A DNA stretch of 58,567 nt from Bacteroidales bacterium (GCA_030524765.1 JAUNGA010000003.1:14439-73005), one strand, 5' to 3'; positions 42,558 through 52,198 are shown, counted from the stretch's first letter. Notes: generated by a model not told the origin, from the letters alone. Made by a program: numbers and translations.

Positions 42558-44480
42558 TCAGTCTTTTTTAGATTCGGTTTTCCGGCCGAAATTGGGATCG
42601 ATCTTGAGGAAAGCGCATACGCCGATGGTGGCTGCGCAGCATATCATCGTCCAGATGAAGAAGTGGCGATAGCCGATAGTCTCCTGCAGCCATCCTGCGG
42701 CCATGCCCGGGAGCATCATGCCTAACGCCATGAATCCTGTGCAGATGGCATAATGGGCGGTCTTGTGACGACCCTCGGAGAAGTATATGAGATAGAGCAT
42801 ATAAGCCGTGAAGCCGAATCCATAGCCGAACTGTTCGATGAAAACGCATATGTTGACCACGAGCAGCGAGTGGTCAGATGCATAGCTCAGATAGACGAAT
42901 GTCAGGCAGGTGAGCGACATGCTCCATGCCATAGGCCAGAGCCATTTCTTGAGACCTCCCTTTGCGGCCGCGATACCGCCGATGATACCGCCGATTGTAA
43001 GGCCGATGATGCCTACGGTGCCATAGACGATGCCCACCTGGCCCGTTGTCAGGCCAAGACCGCCCTTGTCGATCGGGTCGAGCAGGAACGGGTTGATGAG
43101 TTTGACGAGCTGGGCCTCGGGCAGTCGGTAGAGGAGCATGAAAGCTATGGCCACCCATACCTGAGGTTTCTGGAAGAATGTCTTGAATGTGTCAAAGAAC
43201 TCGCGCATGATGTTGCCTGCCGACGAGCGGTCGTTGCCGCTGTCAGATGCAGGACGGGGCAGCGCCCAGCTGTGGTAGACGGCCACGATAAAGAAGAATG
43301 CCGACAGCACGGCAAACACTACCAGCCATGCCATGGGGATATTGCCCGATGCACCCTCGAACGAGGCCGATGCAGGCGCGGTGAGCTTGTGGTCGATTTC
43401 ATAATACAGCCAGGCTGTCTTGTCCCAGTTGGCCTCGGTGAACACAAATCGTGTCGACAATGCGTTTTGCTCGAGCTTGATGCTCTGATCGCCTGCCTTG
43501 TGGGTGACGTTGAGCACGATTTCCTCGCCGGGGGCAGGTCGGCGATTGAGCCGCAGTCCTACGATGGCGATGTTGTTGTCGCGTTCGTTGTACGGTTCAC
43601 GCTGCTCGCCGAATGTCTCGCGGACCCAGGCTGTAAACGAGCCCTCGCCGTTTTTTGAGGCAGGCGTCGCGTCGACAGATGCGGACTTGGCTGAGGCGGG
43701 TACCTCGGCGGCTACAAAACCGTTGCGCTCGTTGCAGTGCTTGACTGAATCGCGCATCATGGCGGCATAGGCTTTGAACGGCATCACCGAGTCGCGGCCA
43801 TTGACCGATACGCTTACCTCGCGCGGAGCGACAGTGGCGACACGTGTCTGTGCCGCAGGGGTGAAAAACTGCATCTCTCCCTGCAGATCGGCCTCGGCAG
43901 AATATATGGCCGTCATGTCGGGCGCCGACCATTCGACGGCCGGATCGGCATCGACGCTTACGCGCAGCGGCTCGAGACCCGAGTTGGTCTCTATCAGGCC
44001 TGCGATGATGACCAGCAGGCCCTGGCCGGCTACGGTGGCAACTCGGTAGAATGTCGAGCGCACGCCCACGTAGAGCGATTGTTCGTGCTCGCTCAGTGCG
44101 AGCATATAGAATCCGTCGGCGGCTATATCGTGCGTGGCCGACGTAAAGCCCACGATCCAGAATATGGCCAGCGTGAGCTGGAAGAAGAACGGTGTGGGTA
44201 TGGTGAAGGCTATGCCGGCCAGTGCGAATGCTATGATCCACTGCATGGTCAGCGTCCACCACCGTTTAGTGCGGATGATGTCGACAAACGGGCTCCAGAA
44301 GGGTTTGATGACCCAGGGCAGATAGAGCCATCCGGTGTATAGGGCGATGTCGGTGTTTGAGATACCCAGGCGCTTGTACATGATGACCGAAATGGTCATC
44401 ACGGCCACGTAAGGCAGGCCCTGCGCGAAGTAAAGCGTAGGTATCCAGGCCCAGGGATTGCGTTTGGTCGTTTTGCTCAT
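42558..44480 (-). CDS. ampG: AmpG-family muropeptide MFS transporter with large periplasmic insert
   Basis: 640 aa from the ATG at 44480. The N-terminal half has the AmpG signature WAWIPTLYFAQGLPYVAV, LPWVIKPFWSPFVD and GFTSATHDIAADGF. TM1-5 span about 13-165 and the remaining helices about 383-620. Between TM5 and TM6, residues about 166-380 form a polar beta-rich insert that by topology should face the periplasm. Typical AmpG proteins are about 430-490 aa. It imports MurNAc-containing sugars or muropeptides by proton symport. Adjacent to namZ (6 bp) and the SpoIID-like gene (13 bp). Confidence 0.93.
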   Translation of the reverse strand: MSKTTKRNPWAWIPTLYFAQGLPYVAVMTISVIMYKRLGISNTDIALYTGWLYLPWVIKPFWSPFVDIIRTKRWWTLTMQWIIAFALAGIAFTIPTPFFFQLTLAIFWIVGFTSATHDIAADGFYMLALSEHEQSLYVGVRSTFYRVATVAGQGLLVIIAGLIETNSGLEPLRVSVDADPAVEWSAPDMTAIYSAEADLQGEMQFFTPAAQTRVATVAPREVSVSVNGRDSVMPFKAYAAMMRDSVKHCNERNGFVAAEVPASAKSASVDATPASKNGEGSFTAWVRETFGEQREPYNERDNNIAIVGLRLNRRPAPGEEIVLNVTHKAGDQSIKLEQNALSTRFVFTEANWDKTAWLYYEIDHKLTAPASASFEGASGNIPMAWLVVFAVLSAFFFIVAVYHSWALPRPASDSGNDRSSAGNIMREFFDTFKTFFQKPQVWVAIAFMLLYRLPEAQLVKLINPFLLDPIDKGGLGLTTGQVGIVYGTVGIIGLTIGGIIGGIAAAKGGLKKWLWPMAWSMSLTCLTFVYLSYASDHSLLVVNICVFIEQFGYGFGFTAYMLYLIYFSEGRHKTAHYAICTGFMALGMMLPGMAAGWLQETIGYRHFFIWTMICCAATIGVCAFLKIDPNFGRKTESKKD

Positions 44481-44493
44481 GGTATGATAATTG

Positions 44494-45858
44494 TTATTCG
44501 TAAAGACGTGTGATGTCGGCGTCGACAAAGTAATGGGCAAGAATCGAGCGATAGTCATATCCACGGGCGCCCATGACGGCGGCGCCTATCTGGCACAGAC
44601 CTACGCCGTGGCCCCATCCGGCGCCGCGCAGAGTGAATGTCCCGGGCAGGCCGGTGACGGGATCGGCATCGCCTGTCTCGACGATAAAAGCCGAACTGTA
44701 GAGATGGCTCGGAGACAGCGTGCGGCGTATCTCGAGCTCCTTGCCGATAATCATCGTGCGGTGTGTGCCTACAATGCGCAGACGCACGAGCCTGCCCGAT
44801 GTGCCGCGCTCGACGGGCTCGAGCGCACGTATGGCGCCGAAGTCGATGCCCGATCGCTCGGCAACGAGAGCAGCCAGCTGATCCTGGGTATATGTGACTG
44901 TCCAGCGATAGAAGTCGGTGGTCTCCTGATCATAGTTGTTGAGCACCTGGCTTAGAATACTCTTGTCGGCCGTGTTGCAGAATGCATCGGGACGTGATGT
45001 GATCCACTGCGATGCCCGGTCCTCGACATGCAGATCGGGGAAGTCGGTCTCGTCGGTGCTGTCGCGGCGCGCCGAGAGATAGTGCAGATGACGCGGTTCC
45101 CAGCAGTTTTCAAACTCCTCGAAGACACCGCCGCAGCATTTTGAGAAACGTGCGTCGCACAATTCACCGTCGTAGGCGAGAACCTCGCCGCGGGTAGCCT
45201 CGACCGCTTCGTTGACCGCTTGTGTGGTCTGGCGTGTGAGGCCCTGATAGCGCTGGCAATGGTCGTCGGCACATACATGGAAATCGGTGTGGTCCTCGCG
45301 GTCATACCAACGTATGAGTTGGTCATCGGTGCGTGTGCATGCCGAGTATTTCTCACCATGATCGGCGATTCGTCTCTGTTTGTCGATCTGTGCGAGCAGC
45401 CAGCTGCGCGATATGACGGCATGAGCCTTGAGCAGCGCCGGCGAAGCCGTAGCACTCATTTCTGATGATATGACGCTCTTGAGATAATCCTCGACGTGGA
45501 CTATGTTGATGGCTGTGATGCCGCCGTTGGGGGCCGGACGCAGCTCAAGACTGCCGGCAAATGTCTGGTCTTCGCGTCGCTGCCAGTGAAAGCCGACGCC
45601 TATCACTACATCGTGCAGCGTAAAAGTGGCGTTGCTGTCAAGGCTCTCGAATGTGGGGAGACTGTCGATGACCACGTGACCGTCGGGCGATATGACAGCG
45701 ATGCGACCGTCGTCGGCGATGCGTGCGAGGCACGAACCGCTCAGTCTGACCGGCCCGAGCCGGTAAGCGCCGTTGAGATCAAATCGCAGTTCTGCGACAG
45801 TGAGTATGCCGACACGTACGCTCGGTTCGGATTGAAATTTATTCAACATCTGATGCAA
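44494..45858 (-). CDS. SpoIID/LytB-domain protein without signal peptide
   Basis: 454 aa from the ATG at 45858, overlapping the DUF4922 gene by 20 bp; the ATG at 45849 is an alternative. RVGILTVAELRFDLNGAY starts the fold (shown here by key residues VGIL and FDLNG). The SpoIID domain shows VEDYLKSVISSEMSATASP (about 120-138) with the catalytic-type Glu, KAHAVISRSWLL, and CADDHCQRYQGL and DARFSKCCGGVFEEF near 200-250. SpoIID is a lytic transglycosylase acting on denuded glycan. No signal peptide or TM is seen, so a cytosolic location, acting on imported PG fragments, is implied unless the start is wrong. Confidence 0.87.
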   Translation of the reverse strand: MHQMLNKFQSEPSVRVGILTVAELRFDLNGAYRLGPVRLSGSCLARIADDGRIAVISPDGHVVIDSLPTFESLDSNATFTLHDVVIGVGFHWQRREDQTFAGSLELRPAPNGGITAINIVHVEDYLKSVISSEMSATASPALLKAHAVISRSWLLAQIDKQRRIADHGEKYSACTRTDDQLIRWYDREDHTDFHVCADDHCQRYQGLTRQTTQAVNEAVEATRGEVLAYDGELCDARFSKCCGGVFEEFENCWEPRHLHYLSARRDSTDETDFPDLHVEDRASQWITSRPDAFCNTADKSILSQVLNNYDQETTDFYRWTVTYTQDQLAALVAERSGIDFGAIRALEPVERGTSGRLVRLRIVGTHRTMIIGKELEIRRTLSPSHLYSSAFIVETGDADPVTGLPGTFTLRGAGWGHGVGLCQIGAAVMGARGYDYRSILAHYFVDADITRLYE

Positions 45859-46777
45859 TACGGTTTATCTCGTCTGCGTTGAGGCATAGCTCGTCAAAGA
45901 CGCGTATGACTGTTTCGGCGTCGAGCGCGTCGAAATCTTTTTCAAGAGGCGTGATGAATACGCCGCCCATGTCGACCGATGCGGGACTGAGCAGCATGGT
46001 GCCTTCGCCCTCGGTACCGTAAAAACTGGGCCGATGGCGTTTGCGCGGAATTACGACGAGTCGCACTCCGGCCGCGGTGGCGTAGCACAGCAGATTCATC
46101 ATGGGCTCGCGTTCGCCCTCGGGCACCGGCATGGCACGGTAGAGCCGGTCGAATAGCCGTTGTGCGGCCTCGGGGCTGTAGGCATCGATTACAAAGACAC
46201 GCAACGGCAGCGAGTCGGCCAATGCGAGCACCGATTCACCGTCGGTGGCTATGGTCTTGAGTTCGCAGTCTTCGAGAGCCGGGGCAAGAGTGAGAAAGTC
46301 GCTGTTGCCGGCCTGAAAGTGCATGTGGTCGGGCGCTGATGCTCCGCAGCGCGGTCCGTTGTAGAATATGGTGTACTCGTTGAGGTCTGCGGCCAGACGG
46401 GCCATGTCGGCAATGCGGCCGGCGATGAGCTGGTCGGTATGAGACTTGTCGGGTATTGTCAAGTGACGCGGAAAGATCGGGAAGGGGTTGACCAGCACTG
46501 TATAGCGGCCGCCCCAGTCGATGCCCTGCTGCTCGGCGGGGCGGTTGGCCTCGCAGAGAAAGCATTTGCGCTCGCGTATTGTCTTTGCGTCGACTTTTGC
46601 GCCCGACGACACGATGCGCGCCGGATTGAACTGGACCTTTACCGTCCAGCCGGGCAACTCGACGTTCTTGACCCTGACGCCGTCGAGTGCTTTGAAATTA
46701 TCGGCCGCAAGAGGCCATGCGGCCTTTTGCGACTCGATAAAATCATTTATCTGCTGAGATGAGAGTCTGTTGCTCAT
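45839..46777 (-). CDS. DUF4922, HIT-like nucleotidyl/phosphorylase-family protein
   Basis: 312 aa from the ATG at 46777 overlapping the GT2 stop (ATGA). CFLCEANRP (Cys72, Cys75) may bind zinc; [13 protein letters not shown] near 98-110 is the typical HIT-superfamily strand, and [10 protein letters not shown] gives His151-x-His153-x-Gln155, the HxHxQ triad form used by Ap4A phosphorylase, GalT and GDP-sugar phosphorylases. It probably transfers a nucleotidyl group or phosphorolyses a nucleotide sugar in the cytosol. Lies with GT2 and SpoIID genes in the salvage operon; its role there is unknown. Confidence 0.86.
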   Translation of the reverse strand: MSNRLSSQQINDFIESQKAAWPLAADNFKALDGVRVKNVELPGWTVKVQFNPARIVSSGAKVDAKTIRERKCFLCEANRPAEQQGIDWGGRYTVLVNPFPIFPRHLTIPDKSHTDQLIAGRIADMARLAADLNEYTIFYNGPRCGASAPDHMHFQAGNSDFLTLAPALEDCELKTIATDGESVLALADSLPLRVFVIDAYSPEAAQRLFDRLYRAMPVPEGEREPMMNLLCYATAAGVRLVVIPRKRHRPSFYGTEGEGTMLLSPASVDMGGVFITPLEKDFDALDAETVIRVFDELCLNADEINRIASDVE

Positions 46778-48237
46778 GCCTGTTTGTTGAGTGCCTGGCG
46801 GGCTTTGAGCTCCCAGGTGCGTATGCGGTCTTTGTAGAGGTTGTTGGCGTTGGTCTTGACGATGTCGAGAGCGTGGTCTGAGTTGTCTTCCCAGCGGCGG
46901 CAGAGATATACGACGTCGTAGACGCGGCCAATCTGGTTGTGGCGCGAGAAGGCCAGTCCGAGGGCATAGTCTTCGCCATACGATGTGTTGGGCACACCGA
47001 TCTGGCGCAACATGGGTGTGTAGAATGCTCGTGGCGCGCCCAGACCGTTGATGCGCAAGGCGTTGTTGCGACCGTTCTCGGGAGTCCATTCGCGATGGTC
47101 GATGACGCCCGGCGGAATCATATTCATGTCGATGTCGGTGAGCATGTATGTGCCCACTACCATGCCGCAGTTCTGCTCGTAGAACGCTGCGACCATTTTG
47201 GCGAGTGTGTTCTCGTCGGCATAGACGTCATCAGAGTCGAGCTGTACGGCAAATTTGCCGCATGACGGATGATTGGCTCCGAGATTCCAGCAACCGCCGA
47301 TGCCGAGGTCGTCGCGCTCGGGTATGATGTGGATGACACGGGGATCATCGGCGAATTCCCGAATGGCCTCGGTAGTACCGTCGGTCGACCCGTTGTCGAT
47401 GATAATGAGGTTGAAGGGAAAATCGGTCTTTTGCGACAGTACGCTGCGGATGGCATCACGTATGGTGCGCACACGGTTGCGCACGGGGATGATGACAGAT
47501 GCCTCATACTCGAAGTCGCCGCGATCAAACGATATTTTGTCGAATACGGGCTCGAGGTACGCTCCGACGGCTTTGAGGTGGGCGGTGCAAGCCTGTTCCA
47601 TCTCGATCTGCACGCCACGGTTCTTGGGGTCGACGTAGCTGAATATCGCCTCGCCCGACTCGTTGCGCGGCGCAGCGATGACTGTATAGAGATATTCGTT
47701 GATATGCACTATGGGCGCTATACGGCCGAGACGCAGACGCAGGTCGTAGAGACCGGCGGCTTTGTAGTCGACGTCGATACCGGCTGCGGCACGGCGAAAG
47801 TCGACGGTGTCGAAGAGCATTACGGCGCCGAAGTCGAAGTCGTCGCGCAATGCGCCTTCCTGCCAGTCGATCACGGGCATATTCGAGCGCTTGCCGTCGA
47901 CGACGAGATATGAGTCGGCATAGACCATTCCGGCGCCCGAGTCGGTGGCGATACGCGTCATGCGCTCGAGTGCGAGATAGCCAGGCACGAGTATATCCTG
48001 ACGGTTGAAGAGCAGGATGTAATCGCCCGTAGCAGCCTCGGCGATGCGTTTGACAGTGGCCGATGATGCCGGAGAGTCGATATTGATTACTGCGCATCCG
48101 GCCGGAACGGCAGCCTCGGGATCAGTGGCGAGGATAGTGATTTTGTCGACGATGTCGGTCGAGCGCAGAGCCTCGACTGTGGCGGCCATGCTCTCGGCAG
48201 AGGCCTGTGCGATAAAACAGCTGACAGTTTTTTTCAT
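46774..48237 (-). CDS. Tandem glycosyltransferase family 2 protein with degenerate first domain
   Basis: 487 aa. The second GT-A domain (about 235-460) is complete: [46 protein letters not shown] and the DxD form [12 protein letters not shown] near 333. The first 230 aa follow the same pattern ([20 protein letters not shown]) but the acidic pair is NRQD and the N-terminal strand is weak, so this copy is probably non-catalytic. No TM. It overlaps DUF4922 by 4 bp. Acceptor unknown; position in the PG-salvage operon suggests a glycan built from, or linked to, recovered amino-sugars (inference). Confidence 0.85.
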   Translation of the reverse strand: MKKTVSCFIAQASAESMAATVEALRSTDIVDKITILATDPEAAVPAGCAVINIDSPASSATVKRIAEAATGDYILLFNRQDILVPGYLALERMTRIATDSGAGMVYADSYLVVDGKRSNMPVIDWQEGALRDDFDFGAVMLFDTVDFRRAAAGIDVDYKAAGLYDLRLRLGRIAPIVHINEYLYTVIAAPRNESGEAIFSYVDPKNRGVQIEMEQACTAHLKAVGAYLEPVFDKISFDRGDFEYEASVIIPVRNRVRTIRDAIRSVLSQKTDFPFNLIIIDNGSTDGTTEAIREFADDPRVIHIIPERDDLGIGGCWNLGANHPSCGKFAVQLDSDDVYADENTLAKMVAAFYEQNCGMVVGTYMLTDIDMNMIPPGVIDHREWTPENGRNNALRINGLGAPRAFYTPMLRQIGVPNTSYGEDYALGLAFSRHNQIGRVYDVVYLCRRWEDNSDHALDIVKTNANNLYKDRIRTWELKARQALNKQA

Positions 48238-48269
48238 GTGCTATTCGGGGGGTAGTATAGGGGATTTTG

Positions 48270-51233
48270 TTATTTGCTGAAGAAATCGAGTATCTGACGC
48301 ATGAGATTGGCGCGCGAAGACGTGCCCTCGATTGTCTCGAAGGGGAAGCCCAGTATGACTGTGCGATAGCCGCCCATGTCTGATGCGGTGCCGGCGACGA
48401 GATTGTTCTCGTCATATCGCATGATGGTGCAGCCCTTGGTCTTGTCAGAGGCATAGAACGAATCGGGCGACTCTACGGCATATATGTCTGCGTTGAGCTC
48501 GTGCGAGAAGTCGAATCGGCCTCCGGTAAACTGTTTGAAGCGGCATGGTACCTCATATGCCATGCCCTCGGTCGAGGCCTGACCTACGCGCCAGTGATAA
48601 CCGAGCACCTCGGTGGCAAATTTCTGGTCGGCCTCGGCAACGGCGGCCGACGAGTGAGGATTGTCCCAGAGGTCTGTAGCTACATACGAGCCGGTGACAA
48701 AAACGCTTGTGCCGGCGGCAGTGGCGGCAGTGAGTTTGCGCTGCAACTCGCCGGGGAATGTCTTGTAGCGGGTGCCATAGACGCCACGGCCCTGCTTGAT
48801 CTCTTTCTGTTTGCCCAATATGAGGTCGACAATACGTGGCTGGCCCTCGACCGCCGATGCGGCATAGGCGCCGACCGATGACGAGATAAACGAGTGTCCT
48901 GCGTCGACAATCGCGCGGCCGTGGGTATATACATAGTCGAATGTGTTGCCGGCGATCACCTTGTCCTCGTAGTTTGAACGCGATGCGCCGAAACCGGCAG
49001 CGTCGTCGTCCATCCATGGAATGTCGCGGCGATACTCAAATTGTGAGCCGATGAAGGCAATCTCGCTGACATAGGGCACGCCATGATCGCGCACGTCGTA
49101 GAATCCGGCTATGTCGCCTGCCTCAAACCAGTCGGGAGCGCTGACGCGGGTAAATCCGTTGACCACCATCACAGGCTCTGAACCGTTGGCGAGGTCGCAG
49201 AGAGCGAGCACTTCTGAGGGGAAGCTTACGCCACCCTCGTTGGCAGCGATGATGCGGTATGAGTGGATATCGGTGTCAGATACGGTGACGGTGTATTCAG
49301 GTTCGGTGACTTCGGCAAGTTTTGTGAAGCCGAGATCATCGGCCCGGCGATGCTCTATTATATAATATGTGGGCATGGCAGTCGACTCGAGCGAGTCGGG
49401 TGTCGCATCCCATGTGAGCCTATAAGTGCGGGCTGCCTTGTCGGCAGCGATGGCGAAGTTGTGCACGGGCAGGGGTTGCACCACATATTCGCGGCCATCG
49501 CGGTGTGCAAGGAATTTGAGCATGCCTTTGTAGACTGCGCGCGAAACCGTGAAGCGGAAGTTGGGGTCGAGACCATATTTCATGTCGGCAAAATTCTGGT
49601 GCGACAGCAGTTCGAGCAGCATGGCGGGTACTTCAGGCACGCGGGCCTCGAAATATGATTTGTCCCACATGCCGCGACGGGTCCAGCGTGGCTCGAAACC
49701 GGCACACACATCGTTGACGATGTCGGTCATGATCAGGTCGGTGAGATCGCGCGACATCATGCGCGACGAGCCGTTGCCGAGTGTGTCGCCAACGGTGCTG
49801 TAAATGCCGAGTGTGCCGACGATCGAATCGTTGCGGAATGTGCCTGCATCGCTGTGGAATGCAAAGCTGAGGTCGACAGGTACGCCGAGGCCTTCGCGTC
49901 CGGGCATTTGCGGGGATCCGCCGGCAAGCCAGTTGACCCACAGGCCACGCGAACGGTAGTCGTCGTTGTAGTCGTTGACATTGTCAGACGGGGTGTAGAC
50001 ACTGTCAGGTGCTCCGGCCCATTGCAGCCAGTAGCGGGCACCTTCGACCCAGCGGGGATATCCGCTGAGCGTGTACTGATAGTCGATCGAGTCGAGCGGC
50101 TCTTTGACGATGCGTGCCACATTGCCCATGCCGCCGCCGATTTTGACGGCGTCGGCTGTGACGACTGTGCCCGGAGTAGCACTGAGGTCGCTCAACTGCA
50201 CTACGGGCACGTTATTGCCGGCCTTGAGCGGGAAGTGGCCGAGATATATCCATGTGCCGCCGCCCATGCGCTGGTTGATCGTGAAGTGGCGCAGACCGTT
50301 GGCCGTATTGACCGTGTAGTGTGCGTCGGGAGCGCTGTTGGGCTCGCTGACATAGCTGACATAAACGGCGTAATTGCCGTCGGCGGGTATATCGGCCGTC
50401 CACAGCGCGTACGACTCATCCTTGCGGTCGGTCGTGGTGGTGTGGCGGCGTGCCTTGCCCTGACGGAAGGGATTCTGACTGTTGACGAGACTTGCGCCGT
50501 CCCATGCAAAGCCGGGTGTCGATGCGTCATCCCATTTGGCGTCACGCGAGAATTCGATGAAACCCGGTGTGGCCGCGTTGTCGGCATCTATAATTATCTC
50601 GGTGCGGTTGGTATCGCGTTCTCGGGGACTCATGACGTATGCGCCGGCATTCTCGAGCATGGGCATGAGATAGGGCATGACATAGCTTTGCGTATATAAG
50701 TCCTCGACGGTCTGGAATATGCGAGCGCGCTGCCACTCCCATCGGTTGAGTTTTGGCTCGAAGTACCATCCGTGGCTCTGCCACAGTGCTATGTTTGCAC
50801 CGTCGAGACCTTTTGGGGCCGCAGGTGCATCCTCGCGGACGACAAATGGCAGGGGCGAGGGCGTCAGGACGGTTTTCTTGTCGGCAAAAAGGGCGAGTTC
50901 GTCGAGGGTGTGGCCGTCAGCGATGATACGCACTTTGTAGGTCTGCGGCAACCTGAGTGCCTTGAGTATGTCGGTTTTGAGCGACGCAAGTGTCTCGGCT
51001 GTCAGGGGAAGATATGATGTGGCGGTATTGCACTTGACGGTGACGGTACGTCTGTTGCGGTCGACGGTGACTTTGTCGACTTTCATAGATCCGTATCCGG
51101 TAGATCCGGGCCTGTAGCTGTTGATGGCATTGAGCACCTTTGTCTCGCGGGATGTAACTGATGTGTTTTGTGCGTCGGCGAGACACGGCGCAAGCAGCAA
51201 TGTAAGGCTTAAAGCGAGTTTACAGATATTCAT
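48270..51233 (-). CDS. Secreted multidomain amidase-like protein with golvesin-type insert and Fn3
   Basis: 987 aa from the ATG at 51233, giving a signal peptide (MNICKLALSLTLLLAPCLADA); the frame to 51281 includes the -7 box. About 30-130 is a GerMN/AMIN-like beta domain. From about 150, IALWQSHGWYFEP starts an N-acetylmuramoyl-L-alanine amidase-like fold, interrupted at about 215-375 by a golvesin/xanthan-lyase-type sandwich (YAVYVSYVSEPNSAPDAHYTV, GGTWIYLGHFPLKAG), then resumed (FAFHSDAGT; PAMLLELLSHQNFADMKYG). An Fn3 domain follows (about 620-710) and a further alpha/beta domain (about 715-987). First gene of the salvage operon; would release peptides or glycans from peptidoglycan. Confidence 0.82.
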   Translation of the reverse strand: MNICKLALSLTLLLAPCLADAQNTSVTSRETKVLNAINSYRPGSTGYGSMKVDKVTVDRNRRTVTVKCNTATSYLPLTAETLASLKTDILKALRLPQTYKVRIIADGHTLDELALFADKKTVLTPSPLPFVVREDAPAAPKGLDGANIALWQSHGWYFEPKLNRWEWQRARIFQTVEDLYTQSYVMPYLMPMLENAGAYVMSPRERDTNRTEIIIDADNAATPGFIEFSRDAKWDDASTPGFAWDGASLVNSQNPFRQGKARRHTTTTDRKDESYALWTADIPADGNYAVYVSYVSEPNSAPDAHYTVNTANGLRHFTINQRMGGGTWIYLGHFPLKAGNNVPVVQLSDLSATPGTVVTADAVKIGGGMGNVARIVKEPLDSIDYQYTLSGYPRWVEGARYWLQWAGAPDSVYTPSDNVNDYNDDYRSRGLWVNWLAGGSPQMPGREGLGVPVDLSFAFHSDAGTFRNDSIVGTLGIYSTVGDTLGNGSSRMMSRDLTDLIMTDIVNDVCAGFEPRWTRRGMWDKSYFEARVPEVPAMLLELLSHQNFADMKYGLDPNFRFTVSRAVYKGMLKFLAHRDGREYVVQPLPVHNFAIAADKAARTYRLTWDATPDSLESTAMPTYYIIEHRRADDLGFTKLAEVTEPEYTVTVSDTDIHSYRIIAANEGGVSFPSEVLALCDLANGSEPVMVVNGFTRVSAPDWFEAGDIAGFYDVRDHGVPYVSEIAFIGSQFEYRRDIPWMDDDAAGFGASRSNYEDKVIAGNTFDYVYTHGRAIVDAGHSFISSSVGAYAASAVEGQPRIVDLILGKQKEIKQGRGVYGTRYKTFPGELQRKLTAATAAGTSVFVTGSYVATDLWDNPHSSAAVAEADQKFATEVLGYHWRVGQASTEGMAYEVPCRFKQFTGGRFDFSHELNADIYAVESPDSFYASDKTKGCTIMRYDENNLVAGTASDMGGYRTVILGFPFETIEGTSSRANLMRQILDFFSK

Positions 51234-51278
51234 GTGGCAAGATTCAAGGATACGGAAGTGTGAGCCGCCCTTTAACCA

Positions 51279-51286
51279 CAAAGTTA
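51279..51286 (-). promoter_or_regulatory. -7 box of the salvage operon
   Basis: TAACTTTG on the minus strand, 45 nt before the ATG at 51233. No TTTG at the right distance, so the operon promoter may need an activator. Confidence 0.5.
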
Positions 51287-51385
51287 AAATAAACTTTTCG
51301 TACGCTCTCTACATTATATTAAGAAAAATTACTAAAATAAGAAATTTTAAGAATTGGTAACATATATTTTATGTTTTGTGGCATG

Positions 51386-52186
51386 TCATTCGAGCCATGA
51401 CGGCATGACCGAGTCGGGTTGCTCGGTCTCGGTCGCAGGCTCGACGTGCTTTATCTCGGGCCGGTCGGCCTCTGTCGCAGTAGAGGCGGGGATAAACGGC
51501 ATCAATGGCGATGCGACGCCGAGTACGGGAGCCGATGCCGCCGGTCGTACAGCCGGTGTGAGTGCCGGTGCCAGATCTGCGAGATTGATCGTCGGGACAT
51601 CTTGTGGCGGCATATCGTCAGGAGCCGGGGTGCCTTTCGGAGGACTTTTCCGGCGGGCGGCATATGTGATCGCTTCGACACGTCCTCCGCAGTAGTAGCG
51701 GTCGCGCCAGTATCCGTCGGTGATGCTACTCTCGGTGACGCCGCGCGACGATGATGCATGTATCATGCGTCCGGCACCGATGTAGAGGCCTACGTGATTT
51801 ATGCGGTCGCCTCCCGGTTTATTGACAAAAAAGACAAGGTCGCCGGGTTGTATGTCACGACGGTCGACGCGCAGACAATATCTGCTTTGCGACCGGCTGT
51901 CGCGCGGCAGCCTGATATCGGCCACATGCTCGAATACGTTGCATGTCAGCCCCGAGCAGTCGATGCCTTTGCGATCGTTGCCGCCATAGCGATATGGGGT
52001 GCCGAGCCAGCGGCGTGCGCATTCGATCAGCGAGCCGGCAATGTCGCGGTCGACACTCTCGCGGGTCGATCCGGTGACGACAGTCTGTCCGTGCGAGCCA
52101 CGCATGGTCTTGCGCGACGAGTGGCACGATCCCATTACGAGGACCGACATCAATGCTACGGCAATCAACAGCAGACGACTTTTCAT
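51386..52186 (-). CDS. NlpC/P60 (C40) peptidase lipoprotein
   Basis: 266 aa from the ATG at 52186, giving a lipoprotein signal (VLVMGSC, Cys21); the upstream part of the frame lies in the promoter. The NlpC/P60 domain (about 48-165) shows LGTPYRYGGNDRKGIDCSGL with nucleophile Cys77, His131 in NHVGLYIG, and third-site His143 in RMIHAS. The C-terminal 90 residues are Pro/Ala-rich and probably disordered (SPPKGTPAPDDMPP). Family enzymes cut D-Glu/meso-DAP-type PG stem-peptide bonds. 152 bp upstream of and on the same strand as the salvage operon. Confidence 0.92.
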   Translation of the reverse strand: MKSRLLLIAVALMSVLVMGSCHSSRKTMRGSHGQTVVTGSTRESVDRDIAGSLIECARRWLGTPYRYGGNDRKGIDCSGLTCNVFEHVADIRLPRDSRSQSRYCLRVDRRDIQPGDLVFFVNKPGGDRINHVGLYIGAGRMIHASSSRGVTESSITDGYWRDRYYCGGRVEAITYAARRKSPPKGTPAPDDMPPQDVPTINLADLAPALTPAVRPAASAPVLGVASPLMPFIPASTATEADRPEIKHVEPATETEQPDSVMPSWLE

Positions 52187-52190
52187 ATGA

Positions 52191-52198
52191 CAAATATA
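52191..52198 (-). promoter_or_regulatory. -7 box abutting the nlpC/P60 start
   Basis: TATATTTG on the minus strand with only 4 nt (TCAT) before the ATG at 52186; no matching -33 seen. Confidence 0.5.
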
